Position numbers and translations under genes: made by a program. Under the pieces are notes generated by a model, which did not search any database, was not told the origin of the DNA, and saw only the letters and a program-made list of their open reading frames with translations. This document shows, piece after piece, positions 7,575 through 15,593 of a stretch of 43,370 nucleotides of DNA; the first letter of the stretch is position 1; the number at the start of each line of letters is the position of its first letter. The stretch is from NCBI GenBank assembly GCA_937928015.1, contig CALFXA010000026.1, positions 1 to 43,370 on the forward strand, read 5' to 3'. This DNA comes from an uncultured Anaerolineales bacterium. GTDB taxonomy: Bacteria; Chloroflexota; Anaerolineae; Anaerolineales; Villigracilaceae.

Positions 7575-9326
7575 ATGCCAGATACACGTCCCCTCAAAGT
7601 CTTTTTATGTCATGCCTCAGCAGATAAAGTTGCTGTGCGCAAGCTCTATCAGTATTTGCATGATCGCAAGATGGACCCGTGGCTGGATGTGGAGAAGCTT
7701 TTGCCAGGTCAAAACTGGCAGGTGGAAATTCCAAAGGCTTTATATGCTTCGGATGTCATTATTATTTGTCTATCTAAAAGTTCAGTGGATAAAGAGGGCT
7801 ATGTTCAAAAGGAAATTAAGTTTGCGCTGGATAAAGCCCTTGAAATGCCTGATGGCCGAATTTTCCTTATCCCTGCGCGTCTCGAAGAGTGCGAATTACC
7901 TCATAGTCTGAGTGCCTACCATTATGTTGATTTGTTCGAGGCAGATGGTTATCGCCGTTTGCTAAGAAGTCTGCGCATACGTGCCCAGCAAATTGGCGCG
8001 ACAAAGGTCTTAGTTGGGGAAGATGTTGTTTCCTTAGATGCAGCGAGAATTGCGCAAGAAAAGGTAGCGCAAGAGAAGGTGGAGCGCGAAGCCGCTGAGG
8101 TAGCTGAACATGAGAAAGCAGAACGCGATGTCGCCGAGAAATTGGCTCTTGAAGTGGCTGAACGCGAAAATGGTGAGAAGGTTATGCGCGAAAAGGCAGA
8201 GCGTGATGCTGTTGCGAAAGCCGCGCGTGAAAAAACAGAACGAGAGGCCCGAGAGAAATTAGTCCGTGAAAAGACAGAAAGTGATGTGAAAGAAAAGGCG
8301 CACGGTGAGATAAAAACTGAAATAACTTTTGAGAAGCCTGTTGCAACAAAGCTTCCAAAATGGAGCATTGGATTTATCGCTGTTGCTATTTTCGCATTGA
8401 TTGCTTGGGGCATATCCTCAATGCAAGCCTCTCCAAAAATGAATAATCAAATGCCTTCTGCTACACAGACTTTTTTTGTTGAGAATAGGACTGAAGCCCA
8501 CAAATCTGTAACAAGTACGGCAACTACTGAACCATTGTCATCAGAAGCGCCCACTTTAGATTCTACTCTTGGCATTGGCTCAACTATGATCGGCAAGGAT
8601 GGCATGACACTTCTCTATGTTCCTGCTGGCGAATTCAAGATGGGTTCACTGGATGAAGATGCTTCTGCTAATGCTGATGAGAAACCACAACATACTGTCT
8701 ATTTGGATGCCTTCTGGATTGATCAAACCGAAGTGACCAATAAACAATATGCTGCTTGCGTCTTCGCAAGTCAATGTAAACCCCCATCTAATACCAGTTC
8801 ATTTTCACATGCTAGTTATTATGGTAACTCTCAATTTGATAATTACCCTGTAATTTATGTGGACTGGAATCAAGCGACTGCATATTGTTTATGGGCGGGT
8901 CGCAGATTGCCTAGTGAGGCTGAATGGGAAAAGGCCGCGCGCGGTACAGATGCGCGAATTTATCCGTGGGGAAATGATGCGCCGACGAAAAATCTACTGA
9001 ATTTCAATAATAATGTTGGCGATACAACCAAAGTAGGTAGTTATTTACTTGGAAAAAGTTTCTACGGCGCATATGATATGGTTGGCAACGTCTGGGAATG
9101 GGTATATGATGGGTATCAAAGTGATTATTATGCTACATTGGGAAACTTTGCTTCCGATCCCAAAAATCCTAGTGGATATACTCGTGTAACGCGTGGTGGT
9201 TCCTGGCGTATTAATGAAGTTCTTACTGCGCGTACTGCTGTTCGTGCTTGGGTCTATCCTACGAGTCGCAATGTCAGTAATTACAACGATCTTGGTTTTC
9301 GCTGTGCTAGTGATGTAACCCCATAA
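7575..9326 (+). CDS. TIR domain / coiled coil / transmembrane / FGE-sulfatase (SUMF1-like) fusion protein
   Basis: This is a 583-aa multidomain protein. The N-terminal TIR domain (about 5-143) begins KVFLCHASADK and has the SSVDKEGYVQKEI region, where TIR NADases carry their catalytic Glu. A highly charged coiled coil (about 155-255) consists of degenerate repeats of the REKAER type. One transmembrane helix (about 262-283) is followed by a low-complexity linker and an FGE-sulfatase/SUMF1-like domain (about 340-583) with MTLLYVPAGEFKMGS, IDQTEVTNKQY, RLPSEAEWEKAARG and VTRGGSW. In bacteria such domains often act as binding modules rather than true formylglycine generators. Start: ATG 7575, with GGTGG just upstream; a GTG at 7563 would add four residues. 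AT-rich composition and isolation between core genes suggest horizontal acquisition. A defence or signalling role is inferred. Confidence 0.85.
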   Translation: MPDTRPLKVFLCHASADKVAVRKLYQYLHDRKMDPWLDVEKLLPGQNWQVEIPKALYASDVIIICLSKSSVDKEGYVQKEIKFALDKALEMPDGRIFLIPARLEECELPHSLSAYHYVDLFEADGYRRLLRSLRIRAQQIGATKVLVGEDVVSLDAARIAQEKVAQEKVEREAAEVAEHEKAERDVAEKLALEVAERENGEKVMREKAERDAVAKAAREKTEREAREKLVREKTESDVKEKAHGEIKTEITFEKPVATKLPKWSIGFIAVAIFALIAWGISSMQASPKMNNQMPSATQTFFVENRTEAHKSVTSTATTEPLSSEAPTLDSTLGIGSTMIGKDGMTLLYVPAGEFKMGSLDEDASANADEKPQHTVYLDAFWIDQTEVTNKQYAACVFASQCKPPSNTSSFSHASYYGNSQFDNYPVIYVDWNQATAYCLWAGRRLPSEAEWEKAARGTDARIYPWGNDAPTKNLLNFNNNVGDTTKVGSYLLGKSFYGAYDMVGNVWEWVYDGYQSDYYATLGNFASDPKNPSGYTRVTRGGSWRINEVLTARTAVRAWVYPTSRNVSNYNDLGFRCASDVTP

Positions 9327-9352
9327 TTGCCTCATTTGCTATTTCTCTAGAA

Positions 9353-9392
9353 AAAGGACTCCGAGATTCTCAATTCTCGGAGTCCTTTCATT
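9353..9392. terminator. Bidirectional terminator
   Basis: A 14-bp perfect stem (9353-9366 with 9375-9388) with an A-rich 5' side and T-rich 3' side separates the convergent TIR-FGE gene and VWA gene. Confidence 0.85.
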
Positions 9393-10335
9393 ACTTTTTC
9401 TGCGGTGTGGACATTTCCTGCCGCACGGTGTGGTACAGGCTCTCGGCCTTCAACTCGCTGAGGGCGTAGCAGGGCGATTTGAGGTGGTCCGCCAGTTGCT
9501 GGGCCAGACCCTGGTCGAAGGCGGCGTGCTCCATGTTGATGACGATGGAGCGCGTCTTTTCGTTGGCGATCAACTCGGCGAAGCGGAAGGATTCTTCCTG
9601 GGGCGGCAGAGTCCCCAACGAGACGTTGCCCGCCCCGTCGGTCAGGATGATGAGCAGCGGTTCCACGTCGGGGTGGAGGTGTTTCTCGTGGGTCAGCACG
9701 TCGTGGGCCATGAACAATCCCGCCGAGAGCGGAGTCTTGCCGCCGACGGGGATGTCCACCAGCGCGCGCTGGGCCAGTTGCACCGAGTTGGTGGGGGGCA
9801 GCACCAGCGTGGCGCGGTCCTTCTGGAAGACGATCAGACCGACGCGGTCGCGGCGTTGATAGGCATCCGTCAGCAACGAGAGGATCGCGCCCTTGGTGGC
9901 GTTCATGCGCTCAGCCACGGCCATCGACCAGGACGCATCCACCAGGAAGAGCACTAGGTTCGAGACGCGCTTGACGCGAATCTTGCGCTGCAAGTCGCTA
10001 CGCTCGATGGCGAAAGCCAGGCGTTTGCGTTTTTCGGTGCGTTGTTTTTGAAAGGGGGCGGCGGCGCGGAAAGTGGCGTCGAAGGCGATGTCGTCGAGCT
10101 TATCGCCCGCGGGTCGCGCCTTGATATAACGGCCATGTTTCCGCTCGGTTTTGGTGAGCGAACGGCGGCCGGCATGTCGGCGGGCTAGTTTATCGAGGGG
10201 GGTGTTGAGTTTGCGGGGCAGGAAGGCCTCACCAGGTTTGATCTTTTGCCCGCCCTCCCACCAGTTTGAGTTCGAGTGAGCGAACACATCCTGCGGCATG
10301 GGTTGAGGCTGACCCTGCTGGGGGCCTTCCTGCAC
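9391..10335 (-). CDS. VWA-domain protein, ChlD/cobaltochelatase-like C-terminal half
   Basis: At 314 aa, it has an acidic/glutamine-rich linker at the N-terminus, a basic segment (about 55-110) and a von Willebrand A domain (about 127-305). The MIDAS motif DASWS is intact, and the later metal ligands are plausible (GGKTPLSAG and ILTDGAGN). Together with the upstream ATPase it matches the layout of the fused putative cobaltochelatase/Mg-chelatase family, where the VWA half works with the AAA+ half. No ATG exists: the first candidate is GTG 10335 with a weak Shine-Dalgarno, 14 bp after the ATPase stop. Its frame is already open upstream through the A9 run, so a -1 frameshift, or a missing A in the sequence, would join it to the ATPase. 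Confidence 0.82.
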   Translation of the reverse strand: MQEGPQQGQPQPMPQDVFAHSNSNWWEGGQKIKPGEAFLPRKLNTPLDKLARRHAGRRSLTKTERKHGRYIKARPAGDKLDDIAFDATFRAAAPFQKQRTEKRKRLAFAIERSDLQRKIRVKRVSNLVLFLVDASWSMAVAERMNATKGAILSLLTDAYQRRDRVGLIVFQKDRATLVLPPTNSVQLAQRALVDIPVGGKTPLSAGLFMAHDVLTHEKHLHPDVEPLLIILTDGAGNVSLGTLPPQEESFRFAELIANEKTRSIVINMEHAAFDQGLAQQLADHLKSPCYALSELKAESLYHTVRQEMSTPQKK

Positions 10336-10349
10336 TTCGTCTTCAAGAC

Positions 10350-11450
10350 TTAAGTTTTTTTTTCTTCGGATTCACCCTGCTTGGAGTCGGACTCCTCGCC
10401 CTCTTCCTCGTTCGGGACCGACTGGCCTGCCAGTTGCTCGATGCGTTCCTGCAACTGCTCAGTGGTCATCTCGGCCTGCTGGAAGGGCGTGCGTTTGATA
10501 CGGTGCGGCAGCGCCAGTTCGGCGGCCAGGGCGATGTCATGATCGTTGATCTTGGTGCGGCCTTCGAAGGCGGCCTGGGCGCGCGCGGCCTTGAGGATGA
10601 CCAAGTCGGCGCGGTGACCGTCCACATTGAGGGAGGCCGTCAGCGCGGCGATGGAGAGCAGGTCACGGCTGGTATACTTGACCTGGTCAACGAGTTCGCG
10701 GGCGCGGGCGATCTTGTCCGAGAGTTCCTGTTCTTTTTCGAGCCAGTCCTTGCGGAAAGCCTCGGCATCGCGCTCATAGGACAGGTTGCGTTCCATGATG
10801 GTCACGCGTTCGCGCGCCTCGCGGATGCCGACGATCTCCACCGAGAGGGCGAATCGGTCCAGCAACTGCGGACGCAGTTCACCTTCCTCGGGGTTCATCG
10901 TACCGACCAAGATGAAGCGGGCGGGATGCGCGAAGGAGATGCCTTCGCGTTCGACGGTGTTGACGCCCATCGCAGCGGAATCCAGCAACACGTCCACGAC
11001 GTGATCGTCGAGCAAGTTGACCTCGTCGATGTAGAGAAGTCCACGGTTGGCCGAGGCCAGCACGCCGGGTTCGAAGTGGCGTTCGCCCTTCTGAATGGCC
11101 TGCTCGATGTCGAGCGTGCCGACCACGCGATCCTCGGTGGCGGAGACGGGCAGATTGACGAAGGGCGTGGTGCGCTCCGCGGTGGGGAGTTTTCCGCCTG
11201 CGCTGAAGCGTTCCTTGCACTCGGTGCACCATGTGGCGGGACGGTCGGGGTCGCATCCGAAACGGCAATCCTGCACGACCTTGACGCGCGGCAACAAGGC
11301 CGCCAGCGAACGCGAAGCGGTCGACTTGGCCGTTCCACGTTCGCCGCGAATCAACACGCCGCCGATGCGGGTGTCCACGGCATTGAGAATGAGCGCACGT
11401 TTCATGCGCTCCTGTCCGACGATGGCTGTAAAGGGATAGATGGCTGGCAT
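10350..11450 (-). CDS. AAA+ ATPase, Mg-chelatase ChlI/BchI-like (putative cobaltochelatase N-terminal half)
   Basis: This 366-aa AAA+ ATPase has Walker A (GERGTAKST), a four-cysteine insertion (CRFGC...WCTEC), Walker B (LLYIDEVNLL), sensor 1 (GTMNPEEG) and an arginine-finger region. The start is taken as ATG 11450 (MPAIYPFTAIVGQE), the usual family start; a further 25 codons upstream look non-native. The C-terminus is a Glu/Lys-rich tail ending in a run of nine A bases immediately before the TAA. No tetrapyrrole pathway genes are nearby, so chelatase activity is unproven; many such pairs are MoxR-like chaperones. It is divergently transcribed from the S1 gene, and a possible -10 (TATAAT, 11481-11476) lies upstream. 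Confidence 0.9.
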   Translation of the reverse strand: MPAIYPFTAIVGQERMKRALILNAVDTRIGGVLIRGERGTAKSTASRSLAALLPRVKVVQDCRFGCDPDRPATWCTECKERFSAGGKLPTAERTTPFVNLPVSATEDRVVGTLDIEQAIQKGERHFEPGVLASANRGLLYIDEVNLLDDHVVDVLLDSAAMGVNTVEREGISFAHPARFILVGTMNPEEGELRPQLLDRFALSVEIVGIREARERVTIMERNLSYERDAEAFRKDWLEKEQELSDKIARARELVDQVKYTSRDLLSIAALTASLNVDGHRADLVILKAARAQAAFEGRTKINDHDIALAAELALPHRIKRTPFQQAEMTTEQLQERIEQLAGQSVPNEEEGEESDSKQGESEEKKT

Positions 11451-11505
11451 GCTTATCTTTTGACTCCGAAGGGGGATTATAACGCACATTCTGTGTCGGT
11501 TAGGG

Positions 11506-11534
11506 TTGCCAAGTTCTACATTCACTTGTATAAT
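11506..11534 (+). promoter_or_regulatory. Promoter of the S1-domain protein gene
   Basis: TTGCCA (11506-11511), a 17-bp spacer and TATAAT (11529-11534) lie about 40 bases upstream of the chosen start codon. Confidence 0.75.
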
Positions 11535-11571
11535 CAGCGATACTAATTTTTTAAATTGGAGTCAGCCAGTG

Positions 11572-12834
11572 ATGGACCAAATTGATGCCCTGAACGGGCA
11601 GGGGGCCGCAGAAGCGAACCCGCAGGGTGAACCCACCAACCACCAGAGTATGGAATCCCTCCTTGAGAGCGAAGCGCTGAATGTGGATCTTCCTCAGGTC
11701 GGCGAAATTCGCAAGGGCATGATCGCCAGCATTGGTGCCAACCAGATTCTCGTCAGCATCGGCGCCAAGTCTGAAGGCGTGATTGCCGGCCGCGAACTGG
11801 AGCAACTGACCGATGACGAGCGCGCCGCGCTTCACGTCGGCCAGGAAGTTGACGTTTATGTTGTCAACCCCGAGGATTCCAACGGAAACGTTGTCCTGTC
11901 CTTCAAGCGCGCGCAGGAGCAAATCTCCTGGGCGAACGTGGAGAAGATGATCGCCGATGAGACCGTCATGGATAGCAAGGTCATCGGCTTCAACAAGGGC
12001 GGTCTGATTGTGCCGATCGGCGGGCTGCGTGGCTTCGTGCCCGCCTCGCAGATCAGCGCCTCGCGCCGCGCCATGGCTCAGGGCGACACGCCCGAGCAGC
12101 GCTGGCAGAAGATGGTCGGAGATCCGATCTCCGTTCGCATTATCGAAGTGGACCGCGAACGCCGCCGCCTGATCCTCTCTGAGCGCGCTACCAGCAACGA
12201 GACCCGCCAGTCCCTCAAGGACCGCGTCATCAGCGAACTGGAAGAGGGCAAGATCTATACAGGCCGCGTCACCAGCCTGGCCGATTTTGGCGCCTTCGTC
12301 AACATCAACGGGGCCGACGGCCTCGTTCACCTCTCCGAACTCTCCTGGGACCGCATCCAGCATCCCAAGGAGATCCTCGAAGTCGGGCAGGAAGTCAAGG
12401 TCAAGGTCATCAACATCGACCGCGAGAAGCGCCGCATCGGCCTGTCGATGCGTGCCCTCCAGGAAGATCCCTGGGCCGCCCGCGTTTCCAAGTTCAGCGT
12501 CGGCCAATTGGTCGAAGGTGCCATTACCCGCCTGACCAAGTTCGGTGCCTTTGCCCGCCTCGAAGGCGACATTGAAGGCCTGATCCACATCTCCGAGATC
12601 AGCGACCACCGCATCGAGCATCCCAAGGAAGCCATCAAGGAAGGTGAAGTCAAGACCCTGCGTGTCATCCGCATCGATCATGACCAGCACCGCATTGGCC
12701 TCAGCCTGCGCAAAGTCGACTCGGCGGCTTTCGCCGACAAGGACTTCAAGATGCTGGCGGACGAGTTCCGCAGCGAAGCGGACGATCCCGCCGCGCCCCC
12801 CGATGAAACCCCCAGCGGCGAGAACGAAGCATAA
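11572..12834 (+). CDS. rpsA: Ribosomal protein S1-like, four S1 RNA-binding domains
   Basis: At 420 aa it has four tandem S1 OB-fold repeats at about residues 45-112, 128-205, 223-292 and 309-377. The third and fourth are the most canonical, with GRVTSLADFGAFVNI...GLVHLSELSW and GAITRLTKFGAFARL...GLIHISEISD. Established role: S1 binds mRNA and helps its docking on the 30S subunit; four-domain versions are common outside Proteobacteria. ATG 11572 is chosen, with GGAG 11 bases upstream; the adjacent in-frame GTG 11569 has better spacing and cannot be excluded. The acidic C-terminal tail is disordered. Its own promoter precedes it and a terminator follows. Confidence 0.9.
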   Translation: MDQIDALNGQGAAEANPQGEPTNHQSMESLLESEALNVDLPQVGEIRKGMIASIGANQILVSIGAKSEGVIAGRELEQLTDDERAALHVGQEVDVYVVNPEDSNGNVVLSFKRAQEQISWANVEKMIADETVMDSKVIGFNKGGLIVPIGGLRGFVPASQISASRRAMAQGDTPEQRWQKMVGDPISVRIIEVDRERRRLILSERATSNETRQSLKDRVISELEEGKIYTGRVTSLADFGAFVNINGADGLVHLSELSWDRIQHPKEILEVGQEVKVKVINIDREKRRIGLSMRALQEDPWAARVSKFSVGQLVEGAITRLTKFGAFARLEGDIEGLIHISEISDHRIEHPKEAIKEGEVKTLRVIRIDHDQHRIGLSLRKVDSAAFADKDFKMLADEFRSEADDPAAPPDETPSGENEA

Positions 12835-12840
12835 TAGAAC

Positions 12841-12868
12841 AGAGCGCACCCCCGGGTGCGCTCTTCCC
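12841..12868 (+). terminator. Terminator after the S1 gene
   Basis: A 10-bp GC-rich stem (AGAGCGCACC with GGTGCGCTCT) and a CCCG-type loop end in CTCTTCCCT, five bases before the next ATG. The T tract is interrupted, so read-through into the peptidase gene is plausible. Confidence 0.65.
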
Positions 12869-12872
12869 TACC

Positions 12873-13961
12873 ATGCCCCTCCTCGTTGATTCCCACAACG
12901 ACATTGCCTGGAATATGCTCGCCTATGACCGCGATTACACCCGCGCGGTCGCTCAAACGCGCCAGTTGGAGGCGGGCTCGCAAGTCGTCGAAGTGAACGA
13001 AGATTGCCTGATCGGCTGGCCCGAATATCAGCGCGGACAAGTGGCTGTGGCCTTTGCCACGCTGTATGCGCCACCTATCCGCTGCGTCTCGCACGAGTTG
13101 GACAGGCGTCATGCCTATCGCACCTCCGACGAAGCCAACCGCATCTACCGTCAGCAGCTGCTGACCTACCGCCGCCTGACCGATTCCCATCCCGACAAGT
13201 TCCAACTCGTCACCTCCCGCGCCGACCTGAAGTTGATCCTCGACCACTGGCTGACTCCCAGCGAGGATGGACATCCCGTCGGCCTGGTGCCCTCGATGGA
13301 GGGCGCGGACGGCATCCGCAGCGCCGCCGAGTTGGAGGAGTGGTACGAGATGGGGCTGCGCGTCATCGGCCTGGCCTGGGTGGGGACGCGCTACTCGGGC
13401 GGCTGGAAGGAGCCAGGTCCGTTGAGCGAGGAGGGACGCAGGCTGCTTTCCGCAATGGCCGACTACAACTTCGTGCTCGACCTCAGTCACATGGATGAGG
13501 CCGCCATCTTGGAGGCCCTGGATCGTTACGCAGGTCCGATCATTGCAACGCACGGCAATTGCCTGTCCCTGCTGCCCGATTTTCCCAACAATCGTCAGTT
13601 CTCCGACCGCGTCCTGCACGGCCTGATCGAACGTGACGGGGTGGTGGGTGTGGTGCCGTTCAACGGTTACCTAAAGACGGGCTGGTCCGTTTCCACAAGC
13701 CGACGCGAGGAAGTACCTCTCAGCGTGCTGGTGGACCACATCGATCATGTATGTCAGTTGGCGGGCGATTCCCTGCACGTAGGCATCGGCTCCGACTTCG
13801 ACGGCGGTTTCGGTCTCCAGTCCGTTCCGCCTGAAATTGATACCATCGCCGACCTGCAAAAGGTCGGTCCGCTCCTGGCGGAACGGGGTTACACGGAAGG
13901 GGACATCGCCAACATTCTCGGCGGGAACTGGATCACCCGCCTGCAGAGAGACCTTCCCTGA
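12873..13961 (+). CDS. Membrane dipeptidase-like peptidase, family M19
   Basis: A 362-aa zinc-dependent dipeptidase of the renal dipeptidase family (amidohydrolase-fold barrel), probably cytoplasmic because no signal peptide is seen. Metal-ligand motifs are DSHNDIAW at residues 6-13, the bridging Glu in SMEGAD near 147, DLSHMDE near 205, ATHGN near 227 and GSDFDGG near 307. Substrates would be dipeptides, possibly D-amino-acid-containing. The start at 12873 is fixed by the family N-terminus but lacks a Shine-Dalgarno, because the upstream bases form the S1 terminator hairpin. The next gene begins one base after its stop, suggesting coupling. Confidence 0.92.
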   Translation: MPLLVDSHNDIAWNMLAYDRDYTRAVAQTRQLEAGSQVVEVNEDCLIGWPEYQRGQVAVAFATLYAPPIRCVSHELDRRHAYRTSDEANRIYRQQLLTYRRLTDSHPDKFQLVTSRADLKLILDHWLTPSEDGHPVGLVPSMEGADGIRSAAELEEWYEMGLRVIGLAWVGTRYSGGWKEPGPLSEEGRRLLSAMADYNFVLDLSHMDEAAILEALDRYAGPIIATHGNCLSLLPDFPNNRQFSDRVLHGLIERDGVVGVVPFNGYLKTGWSVSTSRREEVPLSVLVDHIDHVCQLAGDSLHVGIGSDFDGGFGLQSVPPEIDTIADLQKVGPLLAERGYTEGDIANILGGNWITRLQRDLP

Positions 13962-13962
13962 T

Positions 13963-14445
13963 ATGACCCAAAATACGCTTTCTTCCACGACCCCTGTCGA
14001 TACTTCGCGCTTCGAGACCCCCAAACGGATGCGCGTCCGCCTGGGCTTTTTGCTGACCCTGTTCGGGTTGTTCGTCTTTTTGGTGGGAGCCAAGCCTGCC
14101 TGGTTTGGCTGGGATCGCAGCCCCGTGGTCGGCTTTGTGCAGATCGCCGTATTCCTGATCGGACTTGGCTTGATCTGCCTGGGTGGATACGTGGGCCTGT
14201 TGGCCTTGTGGAAGGGCAGGGAACGCTCCATCCCCGCCGACATCGGGTTGCGTCTGGTGAGTACGGGCTACATCATCTCTATTTTTGCGGGCATGGCCGA
14301 CATCTTCGGCATGGGGTCGCACAGCCTGCCGCAGGTTCCGTACTTCGGCCCCTTGCAGGCCACAGGTGTGCTGATCGGCGAGGTGGTCATTGCGATTGGA
14401 TTCCTGTTGCTGGTCCCGTTTGGCAAGCACGCTGAGTCGAAATAG
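13963..14445 (+). CDS. Four-helix membrane protein, 160 aa
   Basis: The family is not recognised. A hydrophilic N-terminus of about 22 residues is followed by about four transmembrane helices (roughly 27-45, 62-88, 103-122 and 135-155). ATG 13963 is one base after the dipeptidase stop, so it is read from the same transcript, perhaps by coupled translation. A terminator follows. The conserved co-location with an M19 peptidase suggests a cell-envelope role, which is inference only. Confidence 0.65.
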   Translation: MTQNTLSSTTPVDTSRFETPKRMRVRLGFLLTLFGLFVFLVGAKPAWFGWDRSPVVGFVQIAVFLIGLGLICLGGYVGLLALWKGRERSIPADIGLRLVSTGYIISIFAGMADIFGMGSHSLPQVPYFGPLQATGVLIGEVVIAIGFLLLVPFGKHAESK

Positions 14446-14462
14446 AACTCTCTCGACATGAA

Positions 14463-14495
14463 AAAAAAGCAGTCTCACACGAGACTGCTTTTTTG
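14463..14495. terminator. Bidirectional terminator
   Basis: A 14-bp perfect stem (14463-14476 with 14481-14494) with an ACAC loop, flanked by A8 and T6 runs, separates convergent genes. Confidence 0.9.
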
Positions 14496-14508
14496 TTTCT
14501 CAATGAAA

Positions 14509-14901
14509 TCAAGCTTGTGTCGCGGCAGGCACGGACACTGGCCAGGCCAAGTTCAACAGGCGGGTATTGATCTTCAGGAAGAAACGTCCCACCTTGAGCG
14601 AGATCTCTTTCAACCATTGGAAAAGGAACGGCTTGCGGACCAGGATCAGCGCCAACGTGAAGACGATCAGCAGCAGACCGAAAATCAAGCTGTAGAGAAC
14701 AGCCGAAACAATGGCAAAAATAGCCCACAGCGGCATGGTAATTGGAACGACCAACCAGGCCTTGGGGTGGTAATTGCGTTTCTCTTCGTCCCCTTCGGGC
14801 AGGCGTTTGTTGTAGAGATGCGTGAACGCCGACATACCCCATACGATCAAGATTGTCAGGCAACATGTCCCACCACATAGTTGCCAATGCGCGACCAACA
14901 T
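14509..14901 (-). CDS. Small membrane protein, 130 aa
   Basis: Hydrophobic helices at about residues 10-30 (with the Cys-rich segment LCGGTCCLT), 50-75 and 75-95 are followed by an amphipathic basic C-terminal half (KPFLFQWLKEISLKVGRFFLK). ATG 14901 is chosen because AGGGAGA precedes it at good spacing; the longer frame from 14949 has no ribosome-binding site. A TATAAT-like -10 lies at 14957-14952 on the minus strand, but no good -35 is visible. The family is not recognised. Confidence 0.6.
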   Translation of the reverse strand: MLVAHWQLCGGTCCLTILIVWGMSAFTHLYNKRLPEGDEEKRNYHPKAWLVVPITMPLWAIFAIVSAVLYSLIFGLLLIVFTLALILVRKPFLFQWLKEISLKVGRFFLKINTRLLNLAWPVSVPAATQA

Positions 14902-14995
14902 GTTTTCTCCCTGTTGAAACTCACCCTGAAAAAATCGAAACAGACACACTGATTATATGGGATTTTTGCCTTTTTGATTCGCCCCAATTTTCAAG

Positions 14996-15592
14996 TTACA
15001 ACGCAACCCATCCGCCGCGCACACCCTGGCGCACCGCCTCGGCGCGATTGGTGACGTTCAACTTGGTGAAGATGGACGAGACATGAAACTTGACGGTATG
15101 TTCGCTGATGCTCAACATGGCCGCGATCTGTTTGTTGGCCTTGCCCTGGGCGAGCAGCCCCAGCACCTCGATCTCGCGTTCGCTCAAGGCGGGATGGTCA
15201 TCCCCTTCGCGTGGCATGGGCTGAGTGTTGATGAATTGCGGGGTGCTGACCACCAGTCCTTCGGAGAGGGCGTGGAGGGCCGCCAGCAATTCCTCGCGGG
15301 AGGCTTCGAGCGGCAGCGCACCCCAGACGACTCCCATTTTGGCCAGGGCCTGGACCGTGGGCCTGTCCTCCGTCAAAGCGAGGACGGCCGCCCCTGAAGT
15401 GGAATCAGGCCCAAGATCCAGACGGGATGCGGAGGCCGAGGCGTGAATGATCACGTCGGCCTCCGCATCGCTCAGGTCGGGTGAATCCAGCCGATCGGCC
15501 TCGCCCACGATCTCCATGTCGGAGTCGGCCAACAAGGCGCGCAATCCGAGGCGCAGAGCGGGGATGGGCGCGATCAGCAGGACGCGGATCAA
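14996..15592 (-). CDS. LuxR/NarL-type regulator with degenerate receiver domain
   Basis: At 198 aa the C-terminal LuxR-type helix-turn-helix (about 133-195) is canonical (ALSEREIEVLGLLAQGKANKQIA...SEHTVKFHVSSI..KL). The N-terminal part folds like a NarL receiver (IRVLLIAPIPALRLGLRALL), but the acidic pocket is Ala-Pro and the phosphoacceptor position reads ADVIIHAS with no Asp. It is therefore probably not controlled by phosphorylation. Start: TTG 15592, because AAGGAAG lies just upstream. The ATG at 15619 overlaps the protease gene and has no ribosome-binding site. Translation is almost certainly coupled to the HtrA-like protease, whose stop is one base before the TTG. Confidence 0.85.
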   Translation of the reverse strand: MIRVLLIAPIPALRLGLRALLADSDMEIVGEADRLDSPDLSDAEADVIIHASASASRLDLGPDSTSGAAVLALTEDRPTVQALAKMGVVWGALPLEASREELLAALHALSEGLVVSTPQFINTQPMPREGDDHPALSEREIEVLGLLAQGKANKQIAAMLSISEHTVKFHVSSIFTKLNVTNRAEAVRQGVRGGWVAL

Positions 15593-15593
15593 A

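Noticed and set aside
8041..8310. Repeats in the TIR-FGE gene as a CRISPR or tandem-repeat locus
   Set aside because: The repetition is at protein level (heptad coiled coil, REKAER type) with irregular DNA; no spacers.
10350..11450. True bacteriochlorophyll or cobalamin pathway locus
   Set aside because: Only the ChlI/ChlD-like pair is present; no other tetrapyrrole genes are in the window, so the pathway is not claimed.
11551..12849. 432-codon minus-strand frame opposite the S1 gene
   Set aside because: A shadow produced by GC-biased codons of the S1 protein; no start context or recognisable domain.
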